A DNA stretch of 31,874 bases, from positions 1 through 31,874 of the IMG/VR virus record IMGVR_UViG_3300025695_000059. The stretch is one strand, 5' to 3'. The stretch is from a virus. A program made the translations under genes and the position numbers. The notes beneath the pieces are model-generated. The model had not been told where the DNA came from. It saw only the letters and a program-made list of their open reading frames with translations, and did no database searches. This document shows positions 22,682-30,896 of this stretch, piece by piece (positions within the stretch are counted from its first letter, which is position 1; every line of letters begins with the position of its first letter).

Positions 22682-24195
22682 TGAGATATAATGAATCATA
22701 TAAAAATGATTATTTTGATCTCACTATAAGTAACGACTCAAGAGACTTCGAAAGAGACTACAGTGATTGTGATTTGATAAATATTGATGTAACAAAAAGT
22801 TTGTGTTCTATAAAAAATAGGTACGAAGGATCTGACGTTACCATAGATAATATCACATTAACTGGTTACGATAATTATTTTTTAAATCACAGTGATAAGC
22901 AAGACCCTGACGCTATAATACAGAAGACGAGCAACGATGTGGAAGTATTCTCAAACCCAACTATAAATTATGTTGTTGAGAAAGGTGATACGTTTTGTTT
23001 ACACCCAGTTTCTGGGTACACTGGTTTATACACCTACAATATAGAATTAAACAAGTTAGATAGAGGGCAATACTATAACCATTTAAAAGGTGGTTTCTAC
23101 CAAGGATTTTTTAAAATAAATAACCAACCAGTAGAATGGTTCCCACATAGAGCTAAACTAGGGTGGACAGCTAATAAAGTTATACACCTACCACTACATA
23201 ATGACCCCAACGGCAAATTATTAAATAATAATTACCCTGGGAACGAAGGTTTTATATTCTACTTAGGTACTAGAGCTGAAAATAAATTCTCTGACCTAAC
23301 CGATATAGAAATAAGTAAACTTGACGAACACTACTCTATAAAACCCAAGGAAGGTAAAGCGATTTATAGTTATAAAGAACCAATAACACTGAACGGTATA
23401 GATAGATATATCGGTTATTACACTTTCCATAACGGATCAATGTATAGCGGTAGATCCTACACAGTGGATTCTAAACCTTTAAAATATCACGAGGAATATA
23501 AAGACTTAGATTATAACGCTATAGGGGTTAGAATAACAGAAGACGGTAGGATAGGTTATAGAGCTATATACCCTACAGATAAATGTTATACTGGTTCTAC
23601 TCAAGATGTGACTGGTATAACCACAAACTCTTTCATAACTGAACCAGACGACCAATGTAAAAATCACTCTGTGAGTAAAATAGTTACAAAACATATGACC
23701 ATAGAGGAGTGTTACACCAAAAAACCTATAATAAATTTAAATGAGAATAAATTCTTACATATAAGCACTGTATTTGAAAGAGACTTCCCTTATAATACTG
23801 ACTGTGAGTTGAAATATGGTGATTATAAAAAAGGTACTTTATCAATATACATTAACGGGTTTTTGGTTTTAAGGAACCATGATTTTATTGAAATTATAAC
23901 ACATGCTTTAGATGAACAGGATGAGTTACAAAAAACAGTACCCTACAACATATCTTTCGGTGGCGGTACTCAAAACTTAATCGAAGCTACGTATTTAGAT
24001 AACACCAAAAAAATAGATACGGTACTAGAAAGATTTTTCGCTGGTACATTTATGGGAGGAGTCAAAGACCTACAAATGCTATGTGTACCTCTGTATACTA
24101 TGGAGATAAAAGAAATAGTCAAATCAATAAAACCAAAATACGGTTTAAGAACAATAAACGGTGGCCGAAAGGTATTTATAAATAAATTATTCTAA
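22681..24195 (+). CDS. Virion structural protein, unrecognised
   Basis: 504 residues rich in aromatic, asparagine and glycine residues, as in beta-rich virion proteins. A segment near residues 115-170 (GYTGLYTYNIELNKL, then GGFYQGFFKI and GWTANKVIHL) and later YINGFLVLRNHDF with a GG.Q.L segment suggest a jelly-roll or concanavalin-like surface fold, but this is a guess from composition. Its start overlaps the upstream stop and its stop overlaps the next start (TAATG each time). Being between a neck-like gene and a BppU-like gene, it probably belongs to the neck, collar or a fibre. No catalytic motif was recognised. Confidence 0.55.
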   Translation: MRYNESYKNDYFDLTISNDSRDFERDYSDCDLINIDVTKSLCSIKNRYEGSDVTIDNITLTGYDNYFLNHSDKQDPDAIIQKTSNDVEVFSNPTINYVVEKGDTFCLHPVSGYTGLYTYNIELNKLDRGQYYNHLKGGFYQGFFKINNQPVEWFPHRAKLGWTANKVIHLPLHNDPNGKLLNNNYPGNEGFIFYLGTRAENKFSDLTDIEISKLDEHYSIKPKEGKAIYSYKEPITLNGIDRYIGYYTFHNGSMYSGRSYTVDSKPLKYHEEYKDLDYNAIGVRITEDGRIGYRAIYPTDKCYTGSTQDVTGITTNSFITEPDDQCKNHSVSKIVTKHMTIEECYTKKPIINLNENKFLHISTVFERDFPYNTDCELKYGDYKKGTLSIYINGFLVLRNHDFIEIITHALDEQDELQKTVPYNISFGGGTQNLIEATYLDNTKKIDTVLERFFAGTFMGGVKDLQMLCVPLYTMEIKEIVKSIKPKYGLRTINGGRKVFINKLF

Positions 24196-24596
24196 TGATA
24201 TTCAGTATAAGACAAAACTCAACGTTACCAACATTAAAAATGAAAGTTTTAAAAGACGGTAGACACGACTTCAGACATTTCGAGGAGTTACTAGAGAACT
24301 CTGTAGCTACATTCGCTATGAAGGACCAAGAAACAGGTATTTATAAAGTTGCTAACAAAGAAGCTAAAGTTGTTCTAGAGAAACCCTGTGAGGAAACATC
24401 TGAAAAAAATTATATAGTTACATACCAACTAACAAAAGAAGAGACTAACAAACCAGGTATATTTTTGGGAGAATTTAAAATAACCTTATTCGACCTTTAC
24501 GACCCAACCAAGGTTTATGGTGAGTTAATAGCACCTATACACGAACAACTATATATACATATATTAGATTCATTTGTTAAAACAGATATAGTATAA
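24195..24596 (+). CDS. Small structural protein, BppU-N-like
   Basis: 133 residues. FSIRQNSTLPTLKMKVLKDG, then a segment VATFAMKDQETG and a later IVTYQLTKEETNKPG and GEFKITL match the beta-sandwich pattern of N-terminal domains of phage baseplate upper proteins and similar small virion proteins. In those proteins the domain attaches a receptor-binding part to the virion. Here the domain stands alone and lacks a C-terminal fibre region. It is the last gene of the coupled three-gene unit, ahead of the structured intergenic region. Assignment is tentative. Confidence 0.5.
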   Translation: MIFSIRQNSTLPTLKMKVLKDGRHDFRHFEELLENSVATFAMKDQETGIYKVANKEAKVVLEKPCEETSEKNYIVTYQLTKEETNKPGIFLGEFKITLFDLYDPTKVYGELIAPIHEQLYIHILDSFVKTDIV

Positions 24597-24623
24597 TTTA
24601 TCCGCAACGGAAATCGCCCCAAA

Positions 24624-24654
24624 TTGACAAGGGGGGTACAGTTTCTTATATAAT
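24624..24654 (+). promoter_or_regulatory. Possible sigma70-like promoter, TTGACA with TATATAAT
   Basis: TTGACA at 24624-24629 precedes TATATAAT at 24647-24654 (17 nt to TATATA, 19 nt to TATAAT). A transcript from here would run through the hairpin at 24701-24760. Bacteroidetes hosts do not normally use this promoter type, so the match may be chance. Confidence 0.3.
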
Positions 24655-24700
24655 GTAAAAAAAAGGTGATTATCGTTGCTAATTTTATTATATTAATAAA

Positions 24701-24760
24701 TTTGGAGAAAAAAGGTTGTCCCTATATTAATTACAATAGGAGTACCCTTTTTTCTCCAAA
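24701..24760. ncRNA. Long hairpin, candidate structured RNA or terminator
   Basis: TTTGGAGAAAAAAGG at 24701-24715 pairs perfectly with 24746-24760. The stem continues inward with one A-T pair, two G-T pairs and a CCTAT/ATAGG pairing, interrupted by two mismatches, around a 10 nt loop at 24726-24735. It is not followed by a T tract in either direction, so a plain terminator is less likely than a structured RNA. Confidence 0.55.
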
Positions 24761-24781
24761 AAACTAATTCTCAGTAAATCT

Positions 24782-24789
24782 TATAAATA
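24782..24789 (-). promoter_or_regulatory. Orphan late-type motif TATTTATA facing the hairpin
   Basis: The minus strand reads ATTATTTATAAGAT. It has no minus-strand protein gene in front of it and would transcribe into the hairpin and antisense to the 133-residue gene. It may also be a chance match. Confidence 0.35.
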
Positions 24790-24804
24790 ATTAAACCAAA
24801 TGAG

Positions 24805-24836
24805 TTTGTTTAATTTAAAACTTTATCTTATATTTG
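24805..24836 (+). promoter_or_regulatory. Bacteroidetes-type promoter before the DNA polymerase gene
   Basis: TTTG at 24805-24808 and TATATTTG at 24829-24836 are 20 nt apart. This matches the -33/-7 consensus of the Bacteroidetes primary sigma factor (TTTG, about 20 nt, TAnnTTTG). Transcription would start about 15 nt before the ATG at 24859. It suggests early expression by host RNA polymerase. Confidence 0.7.
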
Positions 24837-24858
24837 CCCAATACTAAAAATAAACGTA

Positions 24859-27800
24859 ATGGCTGGATACAAGATACCTTTAGAAGATATAGAAAAATTT
24901 CTTAACGGACATGATGATGAGAAACACATCATTAACATAGAGTATGACAGAGATACAAACCTAATACATAAGATAAAACAACATCCAGAAGATGGTGTTT
25001 ATATAGAAAAAGAACCTTTATTAGCCTTTATGTGGATTAAAAACCTCAACAAACTAAAGGAACGTGTTAACTTTTATGGTAATAGTGATGCTAAGATAAA
25101 ATCAGCAAGAGAAAAATTTGGTATAGAAATAAAATCACTAAGACACAGTGATCATCCTAAATTAGTAGATGGTTATAAGTATCTACTAACCTGTAACCAA
25201 GGTCACCAAAGGATGTTAGATTTTTTTAGAGAAGGTGGTATATTCGTTTACGATAAAAGACCAGAGATAAGAAGTAACTTTTTAATGGTATCCCCAGTTG
25301 AACAGTATTTAATACATACTGGTAAAAGATTATTCAAAGGTTTTGAAGAATATTCAGAAATACATAAATTAGTATTCGATTTAGAAACCACTGGTTTAGA
25401 TCCTGAATATAGTAGGATATTCATGATTGGTATGTACACCAATAAAGGTGTTGAAGAAATTATACCTATAGAAGACGATGATGAATCTGAAAGACAAGGT
25501 ATTATTAAGTTTTTTGATAAGATAAACGAAATAAAACCCGCAATTATAGCTGGTTACAATAGCGCTAACTTCGATTGGCCTTTCTTCTTTAAGAGATGTG
25601 AAATATTAGGTTTAGATATACAAAAAATAGCTATAACATTAAAGACTGGTGAGTTAATCAACAATAGGTCTGGTATGCTTAAATTAGGTAGTGAAGTTGA
25701 GAACTACGAACAAACAAATATGTTCGGTTATAGTATTATCGATATAATTCATTCAGCTAGAAGAGCCCAAGCAATTGACTCAAGTATGAAATCAGCGGGG
25801 TTAAAATACGTATGTAAATACAATAAAATAAACAAAACTAATCGTGTTTATATAACTGGTGATAAAATAGGTGACACCTGGTACTCAGGTGATACTTTTT
25901 ATTTTAATGATAGAAATGGTACGTATAATAAGACAAAGGCATCTATAGAATTTACAGATAATATATCTAGAGAATACGTACAATCACACCCAGACGAAAT
26001 ATTTGTTTATAGTGAGAACTACCTTAGGGAAGGTTACGGTGAAGAATCAAAAGAGATGAGAGGTGAACCTAACACCGTAGGTATTGTAACCAGAAAAAAA
26101 TCAGGTACCACTGAAGACTCGTTCTTTAATGATTTGGAATTTGAAGAAAATAAAATTAAGATAAACGAGGGTATTAAAGAAATAATAAGTTTTATTGATG
26201 AGGGTAAAAAGATAAATTTCCCTACACAAGGTATAGGTGCTGATTCTTCGCAATTAAAACTGAGAGCACCAAAAACTTACGAATTCCTAATACAAACCTT
26301 AAAAGCGTTAAGAGCGTATATTGATACGATAAAAGAAGTAGATGGTAAATATATAGTCGAAAGATATCTTATTGATGATTTATGGGAAACAATGGAAGTT
26401 GATGAGATTTACAACCAAACATCTTTTCTGTTAGCTAAATTAGTACCAACCACATATCAAAGAGTATCAACAATGGGTACAGCTGGTTTATGGAAGTTAC
26501 TAATGATGACATACTCATTCGAAAACGGTATAGCCGTACCTACACCAGAAGAAAGACGTAGTTTCACAGGTGGTTTATCTAGATTATTTAAAGTAGGTTA
26601 TTCAGAAGAATTAAGGAAAATGGATTACGATTCATTATACCCAGCTATACAATTAGCTCACGATATATTCCCTAGTTCGGATGTAGACGGAGCTATGAAG
26701 TCTATGCTAAAGTATTTCCATACAGAAAGATTTAAAGCTAAAAACCTAGCAAGTAAATACAAGAAAGAAGGTGAGTACCAATTAGCCGATAAATACAAAA
26801 GAAAACAATTACCACTTAAAATATTTATAAACTCTATGTTCGGTGCGTTAGGTGCACCTTTAGCATTCCAATGGGCCGAAATAGACGTAAGTGAACAGAT
26901 AACCTGTACAGCGAGACAATACCTAAGATTATTAGTAATGTTCTTCATAAATAAAGGTTACGATCCGTCGGTACTAGATACTGATGGTGTTAACTTCACA
27001 GCACCCGAGAGTGGTGAGGATTTTACTTACATAGGTAAAGGTATTAGTAACAGTGTTGAGGAAGGTAAAGTTTATACTGGTGTAGATGCTACGGTAGCAG
27101 AATTTAACGACCTATATATGCGTAAAGAAATGGGTTTAAGTTTAGATGGAGCCTGGCCTTCAACTATAAACCTCTCAAGAAAAAATTATGCTTTACTAGA
27201 ATACGATGGTGGTATAAGTCTTACTGGGAATAGTATAAAATCTAAAAAATTACCTATGTATATAGAGGAATTTCTAAAAGTGGGTATTAAATTATTATTA
27301 GAAGATAAAGGATATGAGTTCGTATCTTATTACCATGAATACGCTGAAAAAATATATAATAGAGAAATTCCTTTAGCTAAAATAGCTACCAAATCAAGAG
27401 TTAAGAAAACGATAGAGAGTTATAAGAACAGAGGTTCTGATAAAAACGGTAGACAATTACCTAAACAAGCACACATGGAGTTAGCTGTTATAAATGATTT
27501 AGATATTAATTTAGGTGATACCATATACTACGTGAACAACGGTAAAACTAAATCTCACGGAGATTCACAATGTGATAAAGAAGGGAATATGTATGCTTCA
27601 TTAGTACCTATGGATATAATAGAGAATAAACCAAATGAGATTGGTGAATATAACGTACCTAAATACTTAGACGCTTTCAATAAGAAGATAAAACCATTAT
27701 TAGTGGCTTACTCCTTAGATGTTAGAAATAGAATCTTAATAAAGAAACCTGAAGACAAAGAGATATTCCTAAGATCTGAATTAAAGTTAGTTAATAACCA

Positions 27801-27960
27801 ACCAAATGACGTCAGTGATCAAGATACCTTATTAGAATTCTACACCCCTTCACCAACAGAAAGAGAGTTCTGGGATAAGTTATCATACAAATCAGATTTT
27901 TGGTTTGAGGATGATATAACATTTAGAATACCTGGGTTTGACGAAGAAATTAAAGTTTAA
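24859..27960 (+). CDS. Family B DNA polymerase with 3'-5' exonuclease
   Basis: 1033 residues. Exonuclease motifs: FDLETTG (173-179), AGYNSANFDWPF (231-242) and Y291-x3-D295. Polymerase motifs: DYDSLYP with D589 (motif A), K654 to G662 in KIFINSMFG (motif B), and D707-T-D709-G (motif C, where DTDS is usual). The order and spacing fit a full-length replicative enzyme with both proofreading and synthesis, of the T4 gp43 type. The first 165 residues form the usual N-terminal domain. A Bacteroidetes-type promoter precedes it, unlike the late-type motifs of the structural genes, so it is probably an early or middle gene. No intein or intron is visible. Confidence 0.97.
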   Translation: MAGYKIPLEDIEKFLNGHDDEKHIINIEYDRDTNLIHKIKQHPEDGVYIEKEPLLAFMWIKNLNKLKERVNFYGNSDAKIKSAREKFGIEIKSLRHSDHPKLVDGYKYLLTCNQGHQRMLDFFREGGIFVYDKRPEIRSNFLMVSPVEQYLIHTGKRLFKGFEEYSEIHKLVFDLETTGLDPEYSRIFMIGMYTNKGVEEIIPIEDDDESERQGIIKFFDKINEIKPAIIAGYNSANFDWPFFFKRCEILGLDIQKIAITLKTGELINNRSGMLKLGSEVENYEQTNMFGYSIIDIIHSARRAQAIDSSMKSAGLKYVCKYNKINKTNRVYITGDKIGDTWYSGDTFYFNDRNGTYNKTKASIEFTDNISREYVQSHPDEIFVYSENYLREGYGEESKEMRGEPNTVGIVTRKKSGTTEDSFFNDLEFEENKIKINEGIKEIISFIDEGKKINFPTQGIGADSSQLKLRAPKTYEFLIQTLKALRAYIDTIKEVDGKYIVERYLIDDLWETMEVDEIYNQTSFLLAKLVPTTYQRVSTMGTAGLWKLLMMTYSFENGIAVPTPEERRSFTGGLSRLFKVGYSEELRKMDYDSLYPAIQLAHDIFPSSDVDGAMKSMLKYFHTERFKAKNLASKYKKEGEYQLADKYKRKQLPLKIFINSMFGALGAPLAFQWAEIDVSEQITCTARQYLRLLVMFFINKGYDPSVLDTDGVNFTAPESGEDFTYIGKGISNSVEEGKVYTGVDATVAEFNDLYMRKEMGLSLDGAWPSTINLSRKNYALLEYDGGISLTGNSIKSKKLPMYIEEFLKVGIKLLLEDKGYEFVSYYHEYAEKIYNREIPLAKIATKSRVKKTIESYKNRGSDKNGRQLPKQAHMELAVINDLDINLGDTIYYVNNGKTKSHGDSQCDKEGNMYASLVPMDIIENKPNEIGEYNVPKYLDAFNKKIKPLLVAYSLDVRNRILIKKPEDKEIFLRSELKLVNNQPNDVSDQDTLLEFYTPSPTEREFWDKLSYKSDFWFEDDITFRIPGFDEEIKV

Positions 27961-27984
27961 CCCGAATATTACTAAAACTAAAGA

Positions 27985-27992
27985 TATTTATA
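27985..27992 (+). promoter_or_regulatory. Late-type promoter motif TATTTATA before the 28005 operon
   Basis: The plus strand reads AAAGATATTTATAATAAAAT, 12 nt before the ATG at 28005. It probably drives the run of genes up to the terminator at 30897. Confidence 0.65.
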
Positions 27993-28004
27993 ATAAAATA
28001 TCCT

Positions 28005-28571
28005 ATGGAGAATAGTAAAAAAATCAAAGAATTTATCGATTCAGATGGAACGATAATAAGTGGTGATATGAAACATATCGATTACAAGAATACGTCACAC
28101 GACACTACTGATGCGGCTATACTAAAAACTAGACAACCATTTGTTTTCCAAAACTACAGAAGATATTATGGTGAAGCTACTCTACCATTTAACGAAGAGG
28201 CTGACAAACAAAAAGATAGTCCAGAAAAGTTCTATGAGTTCTTGTATAAAAAGGGTTTAGAAAATACTTTTGAAGATTATTTTATAGAAGTTAAAACCAA
28301 AAAAGACGTTAAACCAGCTAACCCAGAGGAAGATATAACCAAATCTAAAAAAGATATGGCTTTCAAAATGTTGGAAGATTTAATGAGTAGAGGTAAAGAC
28401 TCGTCTATAATAACTAGAGATATGCCAGTTACTATAGAAGAAATAAAAGAAAAGGAAAACCTAATATTAGGTAAGTTAGATAAGTTGATAGAATTTTTTA
28501 ATGAAAACATGAATGAATCAGAAAAAAAAGTTTTATTAGATTATTTCAAAAAATCTTTAAACGATGACTAG
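28005..28571 (+). CDS. Unrecognised operon protein
   Basis: 188 residues, acidic and lysine-rich, with no membrane segment or signal peptide. The C-terminal third (IEEIKEKENLILGKLDKLIE) is likely a coiled coil. No family is recognised. It is the first gene of a co-directional run behind a late-type promoter, and its end overlaps the next start by 8 nt. Late expression suggests a virion or assembly role. Confidence 0.7.
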   Translation: MENSKKIKEFIDSDGTIISGDMKHIDYKNTSHDTTDAAILKTRQPFVFQNYRRYYGEATLPFNEEADKQKDSPEKFYEFLYKKGLENTFEDYFIEVKTKKDVKPANPEEDITKSKKDMAFKMLEDLMSRGKDSSIITRDMPVTIEEIKEKENLILGKLDKLIEFFNENMNESEKKVLLDYFKKSLNDD

Positions 28572-29073
28572 TCTTAAGGAAGAAATAAAAAGTTACATCG
28601 AAGAAGAAAACTCTATGTTAAAAGGTAAATCTTATGATTTACCAGATAATGTATTAGAATTCTTAAAAGATTGTATAAACAAATACTCTGAACACAAAAC
28701 AGTTAAAGGTTATAAAAGAGCTAATCATTTAATTAACAATCCTAACCAACCTTTCGTTAATCTAGTTATGGTAAAACATTATTTTGACAATATCGATAAA
28801 GATAGTACTAGTAAAATAGAATACGACCTAAACGGTGGTGATGTAATGAATAAGTGGGTTCAAAACCTAATTAAAAGTGAAAGAGAAAGAGTGAAGGGTC
28901 AAAAGGTTGCCAGAACCAACGCGGGTATGAGCAAACAGTTTAGACAAGATAATAAAGACAACGACTTTGATACTAGTTTAGGTGACAGGATAATGGATAC
29001 ACCAGACTTAATGACTAATAGTGCTTTATTAGAGAACTTAGATAAAATAAAAAACTTAATAGATAAAATTTAA
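28564..29073 (+). CDS. Unrecognised operon protein
   Basis: 169 residues. The N-terminal half is helical and charged; the middle holds LNGGDVMNKWVQNLIKSERE and a basic stretch with RTNAGMSKQFRQ, then a short acidic C-terminal helix. No membrane segment or catalytic motif is recognised. The start at 28564 lies inside the previous gene (ATGACTAG), so translation is probably coupled. The arginine-rich patch could contact DNA or other head proteins, but this is speculation. Confidence 0.7.
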   Translation: MTSLKEEIKSYIEEENSMLKGKSYDLPDNVLEFLKDCINKYSEHKTVKGYKRANHLINNPNQPFVNLVMVKHYFDNIDKDSTSKIEYDLNGGDVMNKWVQNLIKSERERVKGQKVARTNAGMSKQFRQDNKDNDFDTSLGDRIMDTPDLMTNSALLENLDKIKNLIDKI

Positions 29074-29078
29074 TAATT

Positions 29079-29360
29079 ATGGCTAATAATATTTTAAAAA
29101 AACCAGCTTCAGAACAACTTAGACAAGTAGCTTCTGATGAAAGAGATACTAAACTAATACCCAAGAACGAGTATAAACCAAACTCATTTGAGTACGGGTC
29201 TACTAACCCTAACGCAGTAAGTGATGGTGACAACAAGGGTAAAGGTGACTTAGGTAACGGTACTGTGGGTAACGTAACAGACATTGAAGAAAGGTCTAAA
29301 TTACTGGCAGTGAACAATTATAAGAATACAAATACATATCCAGACTCTTCTGTACTTTAA
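29079..29360 (+). CDS. Small unrecognised operon protein
   Basis: 93 residues, starting 5 nt after the previous stop. It is polar and glycine-, asparagine- and serine-rich (SDGDNKGKGDLGNGTVGNV), probably with little fixed structure, followed by a short helical segment DIEERSKLLAVNNY. No family is recognised. Such proteins in late operons are often small virion or assembly components. Confidence 0.65.
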   Translation: MANNILKKPASEQLRQVASDERDTKLIPKNEYKPNSFEYGSTNPNAVSDGDNKGKGDLGNGTVGNVTDIEERSKLLAVNNYKNTNTYPDSSVL

Positions 29361-29372
29361 TTTTTTTATTTT

Positions 29373-29915
29373 ATGTTTATAATTGAAAATAACGGTAATG
29401 ATAAGTTAGATGCTATAAGGAATGCCATCGAAAACAAATATGAAATTTCATTTTGGTATCGAGGTGTTAAGGTTAGTGATCCTAACGTTAAAAATTATAC
29501 CAAACAAAATTATAGACGTATACAACCAGTTGCGTTAGGTAAGAGTAAAGGGACTGGTAAGTGGATGTTAAGAGGTTACCAAACCTCTGGTGCTACAAAT
29601 ACTGAAAATAATAAATGGAAAACATTTATCGTTGATGAAATAAAAGATAATAGTGTACAAATAATGTATGATTCTACGGGTAAAGAATATAAAACATTCG
29701 AACCTAAAAGTGATTATAAGACCGACGGTTCTGACAAAAAAATGGATAATAATAAATCAATCCATTATTTAGACGTGAATAAACCAGCTGGTCCTAAAAA
29801 TCCTAATTATAAAGAATCTGAATTAGATAATAATAAAGAAGAGACAGATACTGTTAATGTTAATGAATCTTACAGTTCTGGATTTTTAAAATGGGTATAT
29901 AATACATATGAATAA
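29373..29915 (+). CDS. WYL-like domain protein
   Basis: 180 residues. Residues ~5-100 fit a WYL-type domain: AIRNAIENKYEISFWYRG, then YRRIQPVALGKSKGTGKWML, RGYQTSG and a final WKTFIVDEI. WYL domains are SH3-like and are often ligand- or nucleic-acid-sensing parts of regulators of defence systems. Here there is no N-terminal DNA-binding domain. The C-terminal part is charged and ends VNESYSSGFLKWVYN, reminiscent of other small proteins of this phage with -NES- segments. It sits in a late operon, so it may be a virion-borne protein. Domain assignment is moderate; function unknown. Confidence 0.6.
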   Translation: MFIIENNGNDKLDAIRNAIENKYEISFWYRGVKVSDPNVKNYTKQNYRRIQPVALGKSKGTGKWMLRGYQTSGATNTENNKWKTFIVDEIKDNSVQIMYDSTGKEYKTFEPKSDYKTDGSDKKMDNNKSIHYLDVNKPAGPKNPNYKESELDNNKEETDTVNVNESYSSGFLKWVYNTYE

Positions 29916-30489
29916 CGAAGACAAAGCAACTAAATTAGCTCAAGGTATTGCTAACGCAAGGAAAGTGATGCAAAAAGTGGAAGGGAACACTTCCTACAAC
30001 AACCAATCTAACGGTTCTCCACAACAAAGCTATAACGAAAAACAACCAGAATATATTTCTGAAGAAGAAATGAGAGCTAGAGTCCAATCAAAGAATAACG
30101 GACCTAAAAACACTATGAAGAACTTAGATTCCTCTAAAATGCCTAAAGATATATTAGAGTCATTTATAAACAACCCTATTATGGACCCAACGGTACCTGT
30201 AGGTTTAGACAGTGTTATAAGTAAAGTTAACGAGAACAATACTTACGCAACTATACAAGATGAAACTGAACCAACGGTTAGTAATATCATTAATGAATCT
30301 ACACCAGAAACTAAAATATCTGGAATGGATACTAAATTAATAGAATATATAATTAAGAAAACTGTTGAAGAAACGCTAGAACAAGTTAATAAACAAACAC
30401 CTATAGATGAAAATATTCAGATAAGATTAGGTGAAAAGACCTTTGGTGGTAAGATAGTATCACTTAAAGAAAATAATAAAAAAAAGTAA
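29908..30489 (+). CDS. Unrecognised operon protein
   Basis: 193 residues, start within the end of the previous gene (8 nt overlap). It is polar, glutamine- and asparagine-rich in the first half and has a helical C-terminus (DTKLIEYIIKKTVEETLEQV) followed by IRLGEKTFGGKIVSLK and a basic tail. This composition could suit a scaffold or core-like protein, but no family is recognised. Confidence 0.65.
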   Translation: MNNEDKATKLAQGIANARKVMQKVEGNTSYNNQSNGSPQQSYNEKQPEYISEEEMRARVQSKNNGPKNTMKNLDSSKMPKDILESFINNPIMDPTVPVGLDSVISKVNENNTYATIQDETEPTVSNIINESTPETKISGMDTKLIEYIIKKTVEETLEQVNKQTPIDENIQIRLGEKTFGGKIVSLKENNKKK

Positions 30490-30501
30490 AATTATTAAAT
30501 T

Positions 30502-30681
30502 ATGAGTAAAGAACAAATAATGGGTATCGTAAGACACGTACTAACCTTCGTTGGTGGTATTTTTGTCGCAAAAGGATTAGCAACAGACGCTTTTATGATT
30601 GAATTAGTCGGTGGAGGTATGACACTTATAGGTGGTGTATGGTCTATCATAGATAAAGTAAAATCTAACAAAGAAGGTTAA
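30502..30681 (+). CDS. Holin-like small membrane protein
   Basis: 59 residues. It has two hydrophobic segments, about residues 8-28 (HVLTFVGGIFVAKGLATDAF) and 33-51 (ELVGGGMTLIGGVWSIID), and a basic C-terminus (KVKSNKEG). The layout with a GG motif in the first helix and a G-G-x-WS-I pattern in the second fits small phage holins of the Pam3-gp28-like type. Holins make lesions in the cytoplasmic membrane to release lysin. No endolysin gene is recognised next to it in this window. The gene is short but has a clean ATG and is spaced normally in the operon. Confidence 0.7.
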   Translation: MSKEQIMGIVRHVLTFVGGIFVAKGLATDAFMIELVGGGMTLIGGVWSIIDKVKSNKEG

Positions 30682-30682
30682 T

Positions 30683-30871
30683 ATGAGTGTTATTAAGTTT
30701 TGTAAAAACAAATGTTGTCCAGTTGTAGAGATTAAAGATACCTCTGTGGTATTAGGTGATAAAGAAGGGCCAGAAGGAATAACAACTTGGACTAAATCTC
30801 AATTCTCCGATTTCGTAGAAGCTGCTAAATCTGGCAAATTTGATGAATTAGTTATTAAAGACAATAAATAG
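30683..30871 (+). CDS. Small DUF397-like protein
   Basis: 62 residues, starting 1 nt after the previous stop. CKNKCCPVVEIKDTSVVLGD, then EGITTWTKSQFSDFVEAAKSG and KFDEL resemble the DUF397 pattern (C-VEV--V-VRDS-x-GP, W/F-x-FV-x-K-GEFD), a small domain best known from actinobacteria. The function of that domain is not settled. Three of the first 12 residues are cysteine. The resemblance was judged by eye and may be convergent. Confidence 0.5.
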   Translation: MSVIKFCKNKCCPVVEIKDTSVVLGDKEGPEGITTWTKSQFSDFVEAAKSGKFDELVIKDNK

Positions 30872-30896
30872 TTTTTAATAAAATTTAAAATAATTG

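Larger units (their letters stand above)
24597..24858. other. Structured intergenic region before the DNA polymerase gene
   Basis: This 262 nt gap has no convincing gene. From left to right it has a G/C-rich segment unlike its surroundings (CCG/CGG mini-stem at 24602-24610 and CCCC/GGGG at 24617-24634), a possible TTGACA-TATAAT promoter, a 60 nt hairpin at 24701-24760, an orphan late-type motif on the minus strand at 24782-24789, and a Bacteroidetes-type promoter at 24805-24836. A non-coding RNA, or a leader controlling the polymerase, is likely. Confidence 0.6.

Noticed and set aside
24600-24640. Known riboswitch before the polymerase
   Set aside because: The G/C-rich segment forms short stems only and matches no riboswitch core I can recognise.
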